Notes under the pieces: model-generated | Seen by the model: the letters and a program-made list of their open reading frames with translations, nothing else | Database searches by the model: none | Told to the model about the DNA's origin: nothing | Program-made: the position numbers and the translations under genes | In this document: positions 18,762-27,385 of the stretch, in pieces | Layout of the letters: each line of letters opens with the position of its first letter | How positions within the stretch are numbered: the stretch's first letter is position 1 | Assembly (NCBI RefSeq): GCF_000682775.1 | Contig: NZ_AWFI01000016.1 | Location: 62,001-126,000 of the forward strand | Length of the DNA: 64,000 nt | DNA from: Hyphomonas sp. L-53-1-40 | GTDB taxonomy: Bacteria > Pseudomonadota > Alphaproteobacteria > Caulobacterales > Hyphomonadaceae | Reading direction: 5' to 3'

Positions 18762-21071
18762 ATGCCTGCAGTCAAGCTGTCTGAATCCGCCGCTTCCTTT
18801 TCCATCGCTCAAATAATTGCCCGCGATCTCAGCGTTCGCGAAGCGCAGGTTGCGGCGACGATTGCGCTCATTGAAGAGGGCGCGACCATACCTTTCATCG
18901 CTCGCTATCGGAAGGAACGTACGGGCGGCCTGGACGACACTCAATTGCGGCAATTGGCAGAGCGCTACACCTATCTGACAGAGCTACAAGCAAGGCGTGA
19001 AACAATCCTGTCGTCCATTGGTGAGCAGCAAAAACTCACGCGCCCGCTTGAGCGTGCGATCTGGAATGCTGAAACCAAGGTTGAGTTGGAAGACCTGTAC
19101 CGACCATACAAGCCGAGACGTCGAACGCGGGCGACAATTGCACGTGAACAGGGGCTCGAGCCTTTGGCCGAAACACTCCTGAAGTGTGCAGGTGATCCTG
19201 AAAAACTGGCTGTTGCCTATGTTGATAGTACCAAGGATGTGGAAACGGTATCGGCAGCTCTCGAAGGTGCCCGAGACATTCTGATCGAACGAATGGTCGA
19301 AACTCCATCCATCGTCCGCCACGTCCGGGAAAAGGTCTGGGAGGCGGGTGAATTGAGTTCACGGCTGGTCAAAGGCAAACAGGCAGACAAATTTCGGGAT
19401 TATGCGGACTTCGCTGAACCGCTCGAGAAAATGCCGTCCCACCGCGCTCTCGCAATGTTGCGCGGAGAGAAAGAAGGCGTACTGAAAGTCGGGGTCGGAA
19501 TCCAGACACGCAAGGCTGATACGCCGCGTCAGGCAATCGCTCGAATCTGCCAGGAATTTGGCATTAACGCATCGGGTAGCATCGGTGATCGCTGGATGCG
19601 GGAAACCGCCGAAAAGGCGTGGTCGACCAAGCTTGCCAAATCCGGTGCCTCTGACTCGCTGGCCCGTTTGAAGGAGCGTGCCGAGGCAGAAGCGATCCAA
19701 GTATTCTCCAACAATCTCAAGGATTTGCTTCTCGCCGCGCCGGCCGGAAAGAAAACGGTCATGGGCATTGATCCCGGCATCCGAACCGGGTGCAAGATTG
19801 CCGTAGTCGATGCGACTGGCAAATTGCTCGATACCGCCACCATTTATCCTCATGCGCCGCGCAATGATCGCGCGGGTGCACTGACCATCATAACGCGACT
19901 TGCCTCCAAGCACGGCGTGGATCTTGTTGGCGTTGGCAATGGCACAGCCGGCCGGGAAACGGACGCTCTGGTTGCTGAGTTGGGTGAGGCAGCACCGGAG
20001 CTGAAACTGGCCAGCATCATGGTTTCGGAAGCTGGCGCCTCCGTCTATTCGGCCTCACAGCTAGCTGCTGACGAGTTTCCGAATCTGGATGTCAGCTTGC
20101 GTGGGGCAATTTCCATTGCACGGCGCCTTCAGGACCCGCTGGCCGAACTGGTCAAAATCGAACCGAAAGCGATTGGCGTCGGCCAGTACCAGCATGATGT
20201 CGATCAGGGTGCACTCGCCCGCTCGCTCGACGCGGTTGTGGAAGACTGCGTGAATGCGGTTGGCGTAGACGTCAACACAGCCTCCGCTCCCCTCCTCACG
20301 CATGTCTCCGGACTTAATACGACGCTGGCCAGCAATATCGTCGCTTTCCGCGACCAGAATGGACCGTTCTTGACACGCAAACAGTTGAAGAAAGTCCCAC
20401 GCATGGGCGCAAAGAGTTTCGAGCAATCGGCTGGATTCCTGCGCATCATTGGAGGCAAGGACCCGCTGGATGGATCCGCCGTACACCCGGAGTCCTACCC
20501 AATTGTCGAACGCATCGCCAAGGCAACGAAACAATCAGTGAAGTCCCTGATCGGCAACAAGGCAGTCCTGTCACAACTCAACCCAGCTGACTTCGCTGAT
20601 GCGACATTTGGCGTTCCTACAATCCGGGACATTATCGCCGAACTGGAAAAGCCAGGCCGCGATCCAAGACCTGACTTCCAGACGGCGAGCTTCAAGGAAG
20701 GCGTCAACGAAATCGGCGACCTCAATCCCGGTATGAATCTGGAAGGCGTCGTGACAAACGTCACCGCCTTTGGCGCCTTTGTAGATATTGGCGTTCATCA
20801 GGATGGCCTCGTTCACATATCTCAACTGGCAGACCGCTTCGTGGAGTCACCGCGCGACGTGGTCAAAGCTGGCGACATTGTGCGCGTTCGCGTGCTGGAA
20901 GTGGATATAGAGCAGAAGCGGATCAGCCTGAGCATGAAGTCGTCCGCCGACTCGCAAGCGGGCACGCGTGCCAAACCGGCGCCCAAGGCGCAACCTCGAA
21001 AAGCGCCCGAGCCGACAGCTGAAGCACCCCCGAGCAGTCCATTCGACGTGCTGAAATCTCTCAAGCGCTAG
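18762..21071 (+). CDS. tex: Tex family RNA-binding transcription accessory protein
   Basis: 769 residues from ATG 18762; a GTG two codons earlier (18756) is an alternative, with GAAGG just upstream of both. Domains in order: N-terminal Tex helix-turn-helix region (LSVREAQVAATIALIEEGAT and IPFIARYRKERTGGLDD), a YqgF/RNase H-like domain (VMGIDPGIRTGCKIAVVD near residue 335), helix-hairpin-helix repeats (about 490-560), and a C-terminal S1 RNA-binding domain (LEGVVTNVTAFGAFVDIGVH then DGLVHISQLADRF). A short Pro/Ala-rich tail ends the protein. Tex is a conserved nucleic-acid-binding protein linked to transcription. It stands alone between the amine cluster and the iron-type island. Confidence 0.96.
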   Translation: MPAVKLSESAASFSIAQIIARDLSVREAQVAATIALIEEGATIPFIARYRKERTGGLDDTQLRQLAERYTYLTELQARRETILSSIGEQQKLTRPLERAIWNAETKVELEDLYRPYKPRRRTRATIAREQGLEPLAETLLKCAGDPEKLAVAYVDSTKDVETVSAALEGARDILIERMVETPSIVRHVREKVWEAGELSSRLVKGKQADKFRDYADFAEPLEKMPSHRALAMLRGEKEGVLKVGVGIQTRKADTPRQAIARICQEFGINASGSIGDRWMRETAEKAWSTKLAKSGASDSLARLKERAEAEAIQVFSNNLKDLLLAAPAGKKTVMGIDPGIRTGCKIAVVDATGKLLDTATIYPHAPRNDRAGALTIITRLASKHGVDLVGVGNGTAGRETDALVAELGEAAPELKLASIMVSEAGASVYSASQLAADEFPNLDVSLRGAISIARRLQDPLAELVKIEPKAIGVGQYQHDVDQGALARSLDAVVEDCVNAVGVDVNTASAPLLTHVSGLNTTLASNIVAFRDQNGPFLTRKQLKKVPRMGAKSFEQSAGFLRIIGGKDPLDGSAVHPESYPIVERIAKATKQSVKSLIGNKAVLSQLNPADFADATFGVPTIRDIIAELEKPGRDPRPDFQTASFKEGVNEIGDLNPGMNLEGVVTNVTAFGAFVDIGVHQDGLVHISQLADRFVESPRDVVKAGDIVRVRVLEVDIEQKRISLSMKSSADSQAGTRAKPAPKAQPRKAPEPTAEAPPSSPFDVLKSLKR

Positions 21072-21184
21072 CCCACTTGCATAACGTATTCGAAAGTTAG
21101 CCCTCCACTCCAATTCGCAACATGTCAGCCCCAATCCCTCATTGACTGGCAGAGTTGCCGCCAGATGGCCGGCATATGAGTGAA

Positions 21185-21204
21185 TATCTGCCTCCAGGCA
21201 GATA
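21185..21204 (+). repeat. Inverted repeat between tex and the TonB receptor
   Basis: TATCTGCC at 21185-21192 pairs exactly with GGCAGATA at 21197-21204 around a four-base loop. No T run follows. It may end the tex transcript or be part of the receptor leader; the role is not shown. Confidence 0.5.
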
Positions 21205-21249
21205 GGCCGACACCCCGAATTGGCAGGTGACGATCTAAAAGACTCATTT

Positions 21250-21264
21250 TGCGAATAATTTTCA
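21250..21264 (+). promoter_or_regulatory. Candidate Fur box before the TonB receptor
   Basis: The complement reads TGAAAATTATTCGCA, matching 11 of 14 fixed positions of the 7-1-7 Fur box TGATAAT-N-ATTATCA. It lies 80 bases before the receptor ATG, where a promoter would be. It supports iron control of the receptor and the energiser genes after it. Confidence 0.6.
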
Positions 21265-21343
21265 TTTGCAAAACAGATTACCGCGCGCTATCCCGACCCC
21301 ACATTGCGACTGAGTTGCATTAACGTATTATCTGGAGGGGTCC

Positions 21344-23338
21344 ATGAACCACATCGTAAACCGTAAAACCGCCCTGTTCGGGGCCACAGCGATCGTATCG
21401 ATCATTATGCTTCAGGCACCAGCCTCCGCTCAGGAAGACGCGAACACTGACAGTGAGGAGTTCCTCGGCACGCTGACGCTCGGCGAGAGTAAAAGGGAAG
21501 TCCAGACCGACACCGCCACACCAGTCACGGTCGTCGATCAGGAAGAAATAGAAGACCGCCAAGCTGGCACCGTTGCGGAATTGATTGACTCCGTTCCTGG
21601 CGTCTCCCTCGTAAACGGCTCCACCCCGACCGGATCCGGGATCAATATTCGTGGCTTTGGCGCCAACGGCACTTACGGAACTGACCAGAAAGTAGCAATT
21701 CAGGTCGATGGCGCGAGCGTGGGCTCGGAAGAACTTTATCGTATTGGCACCCAGCTCTATACCGATCCGTATCTCTACAAGAGCGTCGAAGTGATCCGCG
21801 GGACTGTCGGAAGCTTTGAGTACGGATCTGGTATTATCGGTGGGGTTGTGCGCCTTGAGACGATCGATGCGTCAGACCTCACGGGCGGCGAAACGGGGCT
21901 CGCCTTCCGTCAAACCCTCGGCGGCGCAACCAATATGGACGGATTCAACTCCTCCAGCACGCTCGCAGTCCAACCCACGGAAAACCTTGAGCTCCTTGCG
22001 AACTATTCCTGGCGCGAGCAACACAATCAGGAAGATGGGAATGACAATGTCATTGAGAACAGCGAATTTGAACTGCCCTCCTATCTGCTGAAGGCCCGCT
22101 ATACGGTCGGGGACCACAGCATGCGCGCCAGCTACACCAATTCTGAGACAACCGAACGGGACAAACCATACGACTCCTTCGGTACGACCGGCGGCGCATT
22201 TGGAAATGTGGATCGAGACACCAAGTCCGAAACGATATCGCTTGCCTACAATTTCAATCCCATCACGAATGATTTGGTGAACCTTGATGCGGTGTATTCC
22301 TACGCCAATCAGGAAATTGATCAGGAATGTATTGTCGGCAGTGGCCCGTTCGGATGCTTCGCCACGGTCGATGCCGACCATCGCTACGAGACAACGAAGT
22401 TCACCGTGAAGAACACAGCCTATATTGAAACAGGCGCTCTGGTGCATGATTTGCGCACGGGCATCGAGTTCATCCAGAAAGAACGTCTTGATGCAAATTC
22501 GGCCCCAGGCGGTGAAGACAATCGCATCGCCCTGTTCGTAGTCGACCAGATCGACTTTCTGGATGGATGGACATTCGCACCAGCCCTTCGGTTTGAAAGC
22601 TCAGAAGTCGAGGGGACCCTCGATGATGGCAGCGCTGCGAGCTATGACAATGACGCGCTCATGGGCGGGGCATCGCTCCGTTATCAGTTTGACAATGGCA
22701 TCGCCCTCTTCGGAAGCTATGCTTACACGGAAAGCCTCCCCATTCTCGATGACCTCGAGAACGAGATCTATATGAGCCAGCCAGAGATCGGGAAGACTTA
22801 TGAGTTCGGCGCATCCTACGACCTTATCGGTGTCCTTGGACAGGATGATACGCTTTCCATGAAGGCCAATTATTATCACACGGATCAGGAAGATAACACG
22901 TCATACTCAGGTGTGGACTCGATCGAAATCCAGGGGCTGGAGCTTGAAGGATCGTACGCCCGCCGCGACGGCTACTATGCTGACCTCAACGCCAATATCG
23001 TTGATGCAGAACAGACCCGCACAGACAGCACCGTTGCGGATTGGACGAATGCTCCAGCCAACACGCTGCGCCTCACGCTCGGCAAGCGCTTCTCGAGATT
23101 GGCCGATCTGTCCAGCGAGTTCGTGCTGGCAGATGAAGCAGACCGCGATGGCACGACGACCCCGGGCTTTGCCACTGTCAATTTGCGTGCAACGATCACT
23201 CCGCAGGAAGGTGTCCTGAAGGACACATCCTTCCGCTTCGGGTTTGAAAACCTGTTCGATCATAATTACACGCCGCTCCTTTCTACGCGTCCGGCGGCTG
23301 GGCGGAACATCAAGTTCACGGTGTCGAAAGCCTTTTAG
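21344..23338 (+). CDS. TonB-dependent receptor, probable iron or heme uptake
   Basis: 664 residues. Signal peptide to residue 29 (APASAQ), then a TonB-box-like LGTLTLGESKREVQTD. The plug has TATPVTVVDQEEIEDRQAG, GSGINIRGFGANG and KSVEVIRGTVGSFEYGSG. The barrel ends with a C-terminal Phe (KFTVSKAF), and FRFGFENLFDHNYTPLLSTR is the usual last-strand signature. The plug and end style resemble receptors of the heme/hemoglobin group, but no definite heme ligands can be assigned from one sequence. A Fur-like box precedes it, and a dedicated ExbB-ExbD-ExbD-TonB set follows on the same strand. That makes iron or another scarce metal complex the most likely cargo. Confidence 0.92.
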   Translation: MNHIVNRKTALFGATAIVSIIMLQAPASAQEDANTDSEEFLGTLTLGESKREVQTDTATPVTVVDQEEIEDRQAGTVAELIDSVPGVSLVNGSTPTGSGINIRGFGANGTYGTDQKVAIQVDGASVGSEELYRIGTQLYTDPYLYKSVEVIRGTVGSFEYGSGIIGGVVRLETIDASDLTGGETGLAFRQTLGGATNMDGFNSSSTLAVQPTENLELLANYSWREQHNQEDGNDNVIENSEFELPSYLLKARYTVGDHSMRASYTNSETTERDKPYDSFGTTGGAFGNVDRDTKSETISLAYNFNPITNDLVNLDAVYSYANQEIDQECIVGSGPFGCFATVDADHRYETTKFTVKNTAYIETGALVHDLRTGIEFIQKERLDANSAPGGEDNRIALFVVDQIDFLDGWTFAPALRFESSEVEGTLDDGSAASYDNDALMGGASLRYQFDNGIALFGSYAYTESLPILDDLENEIYMSQPEIGKTYEFGASYDLIGVLGQDDTLSMKANYYHTDQEDNTSYSGVDSIEIQGLELEGSYARRDGYYADLNANIVDAEQTRTDSTVADWTNAPANTLRLTLGKRFSRLADLSSEFVLADEADRDGTTTPGFATVNLRATITPQEGVLKDTSFRFGFENLFDHNYTPLLSTRPAAGRNIKFTVSKAF

Positions 23339-23355
23339 ACAGTACCCCACCGATG

Positions 23356-23395
23356 CGAGCACCATGCGCGGCTGCCAACAGCTGCATGGTGCTCG
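23356..23395 (+). repeat. Strong stem-loop between receptor and ExbB genes
   Basis: CGAGCACCATGC at 23356-23367 pairs perfectly over 12 bases with GCATGGTGCTCG at 23384-23395. The loop can itself pair GGCTG-like bases. No T run follows. It could partly terminate, or protect the receptor mRNA so that receptor outnumbers energiser proteins. Confidence 0.75.
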
Positions 23396-23460
23396 TAACA
23401 ATTCGCCAAACATTCCCGCAGCGAACTGAGTTTCAAAGCGAAATCTGATTGGAAACGCGC

Positions 23461-24111
23461 ATGCTCGCAATGATTCAAAACTTATATGATGTCGGCGGTC
23501 CCATCCTTACCATCCTTCTGCTTGCATCCATTTTCACGCTCGCCCTGACAGGCTTCAAATACTGGCAATTTCGGTCGGATCAGATCGGACGCCTGAAGCC
23601 GCTAAAATCTGCCATCCGCGCTCTGGACGCTGGCGATGAGCAAGGTGCATCAGATCAGCTCCGCGCATCGAAACATTGGCTGGCGAACATTCTTCTGTCC
23701 GCTTTGCCGCTACGCGGGCGAGAAGGCCTTGTTGCCCGACTAGAAGCCGAAGCCGACCTCGCGTTGCAACCCTATGAAGGTGGCTTTCGCGTCCTTGATA
23801 CAATTGCTCAATTGGCCCCCCTGCTAGGGCTTCTCGGAACGGTGCTGGGGATGATTGAGGCGTTCCAGGCCCTGCAATCTGCGGGATCACAGGTAGATCC
23901 GGCAGCCCTTGCTGGCGGTATCTGGGTCGCCCTGCTGACCACCGCCGCAGGCCTCTCCGTCGCCATGCCTACATCCATTGCGCTGTCTTGGTTTGAAGCT
24001 CAGACTGACCGCGAACGCGCTTTCGCCGAGCATGCATTCACAGTCCTCGTTACACCGGAGACGCGCGAGACGTCAGCCAGAGAAATAGTTGCTGCTGGAT
24101 ATGGCACTTAA
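23461..24111 (+). CDS. exbB: ExbB/TolQ/MotA-family proton channel protein
   Basis: 216 residues from ATG 23461, chosen because GGA precedes it at the right distance and because family members begin with a short hydrophobic N-terminus; a TTG at 23449 would add four residues. Three membrane segments are visible: PILTILLLASIFTLALTGF, LAPLLGLLGTVLGMIEAFQAL, and ALLTTAAGLSVAMPTSIALSW. The last two are the MotA/TolQ/ExbB signature (GLLGTVxGM...). The protein forms the inner-membrane proton channel that powers TonB. It overlaps the next gene by 11 bases and belongs to the exbB-exbD-exbD-tonB operon behind the receptor. Confidence 0.92.
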   Translation: MLAMIQNLYDVGGPILTILLLASIFTLALTGFKYWQFRSDQIGRLKPLKSAIRALDAGDEQGASDQLRASKHWLANILLSALPLRGREGLVARLEAEADLALQPYEGGFRVLDTIAQLAPLLGLLGTVLGMIEAFQALQSAGSQVDPAALAGGIWVALLTTAAGLSVAMPTSIALSWFEAQTDRERAFAEHAFTVLVTPETRETSAREIVAAGYGT

Positions 24112-24490
24112 GCGCACCCGTGCACGCCGTCGCGCGTCGATCACGTCCCTTATCGACGTGATCTTTCTGCTGCTGCTTTTCTTTATGCTGGCTTCTAGTT
24201 TCTCAAAGTTTTCCGAGGTCGAGATAGCCTCAACCACTGCAGCCGCCGGTAAGACCTCCGACAACCCCATCCTTATACTAACCATTGGGACTGATACCCT
24301 TCTGCTGGACGGAAAGGCGATCCCGCTGAGTCATCTCGCTTACAGGCTCGAAATACATGAAAATGATGAAAGCGTACCGACAGTGGCGGTCAAGTTAACA
24401 GACGATGTTACCACGCAAACACTGATTGATGTCCTCGCTGAACTGAAACGTGCGCCCTGGATTGAGGTGCTCGTGGTGGAACCGACATGA
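24101..24490 (+). CDS. exbD: ExbD/TolR-family protein, first copy
   Basis: 129 residues from ATG 24101 (GGA before it); a TTG at 24089 is a weaker alternative. The N-terminus is basic (RTRARRRASIT), followed by one membrane helix SLIDVIFLLLLFFMLASSF carrying the proton-path Asp (LIDV). The periplasmic part (residues about 45-129) has the ExbD/TolR fold pattern with a C-terminal LAELKRAPWIEVLVVEPT. It overlaps exbB by 11 bases and its stop overlaps the start of the second exbD by ATGA. Both copies would pair with ExbB; see the note on the second copy for the residue difference. Confidence 0.9.
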   Translation: MALKRTRARRRASITSLIDVIFLLLLFFMLASSFSKFSEVEIASTTAAAGKTSDNPILILTIGTDTLLLDGKAIPLSHLAYRLEIHENDESVPTVAVKLTDDVTTQTLIDVLAELKRAPWIEVLVVEPT

Positions 24491-24867
24491 AGCGTAGCAA
24501 ACTGCAAACCCGCCGCGATCCCGTGATCTCACTGATCAACATCGTATTCCTGATACTGATCTTCTTCATGATTGCAGGAACGCTCGCCTCCCCACCTGAT
24601 CCATCTGTAAGATTTGTTCAGACCCAAGATCTCGAATGCTGCGTCCCTCCAGACGCGGTGTCGATCGACAAGACCGGTCAACTACGCCGGGGAGGCGTTC
24701 CGATCCGCCTAGAGAGCCTTCTCGATAACCTGGCAGCAGATACGTCTTCCCTGCGCCTTCTTCCCGACCGTGAACTGCCAGCTGTGCAGCTTCTTGGGCT
24801 GGTGAAAGAGCTTCGAGCGAGCGGCAGGACCAATATCACTATTGTGACTGAGGACACCACAGAATGA
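24487..24867 (+). CDS. ExbD/TolR-family protein, second copy
   Basis: 126 residues. It has the same plan as the first copy: basic start (MKRSKLQTRRDPVI), one helix SLINIVFLILIFFMIAGTL, then a periplasmic domain. The key difference is in the helix: the conserved Asp of the LIDV motif, which takes part in proton flow, is Asn here (LINIV). So this copy may be structural rather than proton-conducting, which would make a mixed ExbD1/ExbD2 pair. It also has an adjacent Cys-Cys pair (DLECCVPPD) in the periplasmic part. It overlaps both neighbours by ATGA, showing tight translational coupling. Confidence 0.88.
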   Translation: MKRSKLQTRRDPVISLINIVFLILIFFMIAGTLASPPDPSVRFVQTQDLECCVPPDAVSIDKTGQLRRGGVPIRLESLLDNLAADTSSLRLLPDRELPAVQLLGLVKELRASGRTNITIVTEDTTE

Positions 24868-25712
24868 CGAAAACGAATGTACTCAAATTCTCGATTGCGC
24901 TGTCAGCAGCAGCAACAGCCCACTTGAGTGTGCTGGCATATACAGTCCCTCACGCTCCGCCGGCATTGGTGGCAGGAAACAGCTTCGGCGTGCAGTTTGG
25001 AACAATGGCCTCGTCGGTGACTACTTTACAGCCCGACGCCCTCCCTGCGGGCGAAACTGAGCCAGCCCCGGCCCAATCAGAACAGCAAACCGCCACCCTC
25101 TCCCCGCCATCATCTCAGTCACCAAAGGAGACCGCAAGAGTCGAGAAGGTCGACCCAAACGAGCCCACACCCGAAACTTCCGTCACAGATTCTGATCCGC
25201 TTCTGCCTGAAGAAAAAGTTGACGAGCCTATTGTTGTGGATCGTAAACTTGAACCTGCGGCTCAGGCAGACCCGGCCATGACAGGTTCGTCTGCGGTCTT
25301 CGCTGAAACACCCACCAACCCTTCCGGACACAAACCTGTTGGCAACAACCCACATCCAAGAGCCAAAGCGTCTGCCAACGCAAGTAGTGCACCCGCCAAG
25401 GAACCGAGCAGCGAGTCTGCAACAAGCGCCAAGTCCGCAGCAGCAGGAAATTCGGAATATTCAAACTATTCGGGAAAGGTGATGAGACACTTGTCCCAAC
25501 TGCGTAGACCACGCGCGTCCGGTCCCGGATCCGCTCATATTCGATTCACGGTTTCCCCTCGTGGTACGATCAAACACATTGAAGTCTCCCAAAGCTCTGG
25601 CTCATCCAGGTTTGATCGTCAGGCCTTGATCTTTGTGAAGAAAGCATCGCCATTTCCCGCTCCACCAACTGGCATCAGCCACAGCTTTACCGTCGAGATT
25701 GAGGGGTCTTGA
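24864..25712 (+). CDS. tonB: TonB family energy-transducing protein
   Basis: 282 residues. The N-terminal helix (VLKFSIALSAAATAHLSVLAYTV) carries the membrane anchor with a His, as in TonB. A long Pro/Glu/Ser/Ala-rich spacer covers residues about 60-195 (ETEPAPAQSEQQ and similar). The C-terminal TonB domain (about 205-282) reads HIRFTVSPRGTIKHIEVSQS, then SGSSRFDRQALIFVKKASPF and PAPPTGISHSFTVEIEG. ATGA overlap with the second exbD ends a four-gene operon. This TonB probably serves the receptor 1.5 kb upstream, giving a private energiser set. It converges on the ApbE gene. Confidence 0.93.
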   Translation: MTKTNVLKFSIALSAAATAHLSVLAYTVPHAPPALVAGNSFGVQFGTMASSVTTLQPDALPAGETEPAPAQSEQQTATLSPPSSQSPKETARVEKVDPNEPTPETSVTDSDPLLPEEKVDEPIVVDRKLEPAAQADPAMTGSSAVFAETPTNPSGHKPVGNNPHPRAKASANASSAPAKEPSSESATSAKSAAAGNSEYSNYSGKVMRHLSQLRRPRASGPGSAHIRFTVSPRGTIKHIEVSQSSGSSRFDRQALIFVKKASPFPAPPTGISHSFTVEIEGS

Positions 25713-25739
25713 GGATATTCCGAGGGAACAACTTGAAAA

Positions 25740-27224
25740 TCAGTCCGTCGAGCCAAACCGAACCGAAACGTGTCCAAGCTCAATCCCAGGCTCAATCTCA
25801 TGATTGAACGCATCAGCAGAAAGGGTGAAAGTAACGCTCTCATGCTGATGCTCGCCATGTTCGCGAGCAGCTTCAAGATGCAAGATGTACTCGCCTGGAC
25901 CAACTGTGTGGCCATCATCTGTCCGGCCATCCCATACAAGTTTGTATTGTCCGGGGCGCCGGGTTGGACCTGAGATCGCATCGACAAGGCTCCCGGCCTT
26001 TCGGCCAAATCGGCGGTGCCAGTAATAGTTCTCCTCCATCCAACGCGCTTGTTGACCGGCGAGCATGAGGATCCGCACCAAATTTCTGTCTTTGTCTGCA
26101 ATCCATACCGCCACATAGGGGCGCTCATAGTCTGCAATATCTTGATCGGGAATCTCGAACTCAATGGAAAACTCATAGCCCGTCGGCCAGCTTGCCCCCA
26201 TTTTCTTGTTCTTCTTTTCTTCGGATTTCAGGTCAGCCCAACCTGAAGTCTGATGATGTCTTTCATCCTCCGTCACGATCTCCGCTTCTACGCCCGGCAG
26301 ACTCTCCATGAGATTCAATCCTCTCTTGAGGTCCATCACCAGGAGTGCCGTTGCAAGTGCGTCTGCGGTGATGGCATCTGACGCATAGACCGTCGCTGTG
26401 AGAGCGTGAAAGACTGGCCAGCCATCTGCGGGGGATATGACATGGCTATAGGGCTGCCCCCCAACCAAACGATCACGAGGTCCCGAACCGCTTGTTGCGA
26501 CTGCCCCTTCATTTATCTGCACACGGCCTTCTAACGCTGATCCGCCTTCTCCAAGCTCAGAGCCGCGGGTGATCGCGACGACCCATTGTCCGTCTTGAGG
26601 GCCTGCGCCCCAGGTCCGTATGTCACCCCCAATGTTTATCAACAGTCCTGAGACCTCTGGGGACGCGGCAATGGCCGCCTCGACTGCCGTGTCCAGAATA
26701 TACCCCTTTGCCAAAGAATCGGTAGCGAAAATCACCTCATCCGGTCGGTTGACGGTTCCCTTCCCCGCATCAATTTCAACACTGGCGCGCCGTATCTCTC
26801 CAGCAGTTATTCGCATGGCGGGACGGTTTGGCAATTTGTGCTCACGTGCGGCGACGGCCCATGTATCGATCAAGCTGCCAATACGACAGCTCAGCGCATT
26901 CGACGTTTGCATCCGATAGGCTTCACAGCGCTCCAGTACACGAACCATGTCGTCAGTCACTGTCGTGTCGCTGGAGCGATTTAGACGCGATATCTCGCTG
27001 GAGTTGTCATACGTGCTGAATACGCCGCGCAAACGTTCGATCTCCTTGAGAATCGCCTCCTCTGCCTTGTCGGCATCTATCTCTGAGGGGGCATTCACAA
27101 CAATATCCAGGGACGTTCCGAGAACATGATCATGATGTCGTTTGAATATATCCGCCGTCGCGACACCGGGTAACATGGCCAGCAGAACGGATGTCAAAGC
27201 CATGCCTGACAAGGTCTTTCGCAT
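25740..27224 (-). CDS. ApbE flavin transferase fused to DUF2271
   Basis: 494 residues from ATG 27224, with GGAG six bases upstream; the frame continues to 27266 but that adds a non-signal tail. The signal peptide is residues 1-24 (PGVATA), so the protein is exported. Residues about 30-305 are ApbE: LLINIGGDIRTWG, HVISPADGWPV and DAITADALATALLV are the substrate and metal-binding signatures. Residues about 330-494 are DUF2271 (GYEFSIEFEIPD, PYVAVWIADKDRNLVRILML, GPGEYILHLEAAREHGEHQH). ApbE attaches FMN covalently to Thr/Ser of target redox proteins. DUF2271 and DUF4198 are, as I recall, repeatedly linked with flavinylated iron-reduction systems. It is divergent from the DUF4198 gene with a Fur box between them. 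Confidence 0.9.
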   Translation of the reverse strand: MRKTLSGMALTSVLLAMLPGVATADIFKRHHDHVLGTSLDIVVNAPSEIDADKAEEAILKEIERLRGVFSTYDNSSEISRLNRSSDTTVTDDMVRVLERCEAYRMQTSNALSCRIGSLIDTWAVAAREHKLPNRPAMRITAGEIRRASVEIDAGKGTVNRPDEVIFATDSLAKGYILDTAVEAAIAASPEVSGLLINIGGDIRTWGAGPQDGQWVVAITRGSELGEGGSALEGRVQINEGAVATSGSGPRDRLVGGQPYSHVISPADGWPVFHALTATVYASDAITADALATALLVMDLKRGLNLMESLPGVEAEIVTEDERHHQTSGWADLKSEEKKNKKMGASWPTGYEFSIEFEIPDQDIADYERPYVAVWIADKDRNLVRILMLAGQQARWMEENYYWHRRFGRKAGSLVDAISGPTRRPGQYKLVWDGRTDDGHTVGPGEYILHLEAAREHGEHQHESVTFTLSADAFNHEIEPGIELGHVSVRFGSTD

Positions 27225-27348
27225 CAAAATCTCCGTGGATTGAGCGTGCAGACGCGCTGTCTGCACTTAAAAGGCGCTGAGCACGACGGCCGCCGCAAAA
27301 ATCAAAAATCTCTACTTGCAACTAAATCGCATTCTCAGTACATGCAAG

Positions 27349-27363
27349 TGATAATTATTCTCA
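27349..27363 (+). promoter_or_regulatory. Fur box in the ApbE / DUF4198 divergent promoter region
   Basis: TGATAATTATTCTCA matches 13 of 14 fixed positions of the 7-1-7 Fur consensus TGATAAT-N-ATTATCA. It lies 23 bases before the DUF4198 start and about 125 before the divergent ApbE start, so it could control both. This is the clearest sign that the island is iron-regulated. Confidence 0.82.
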
Positions 27364-27385
27364 ATAATGTGACTGAGGGGTCTTT

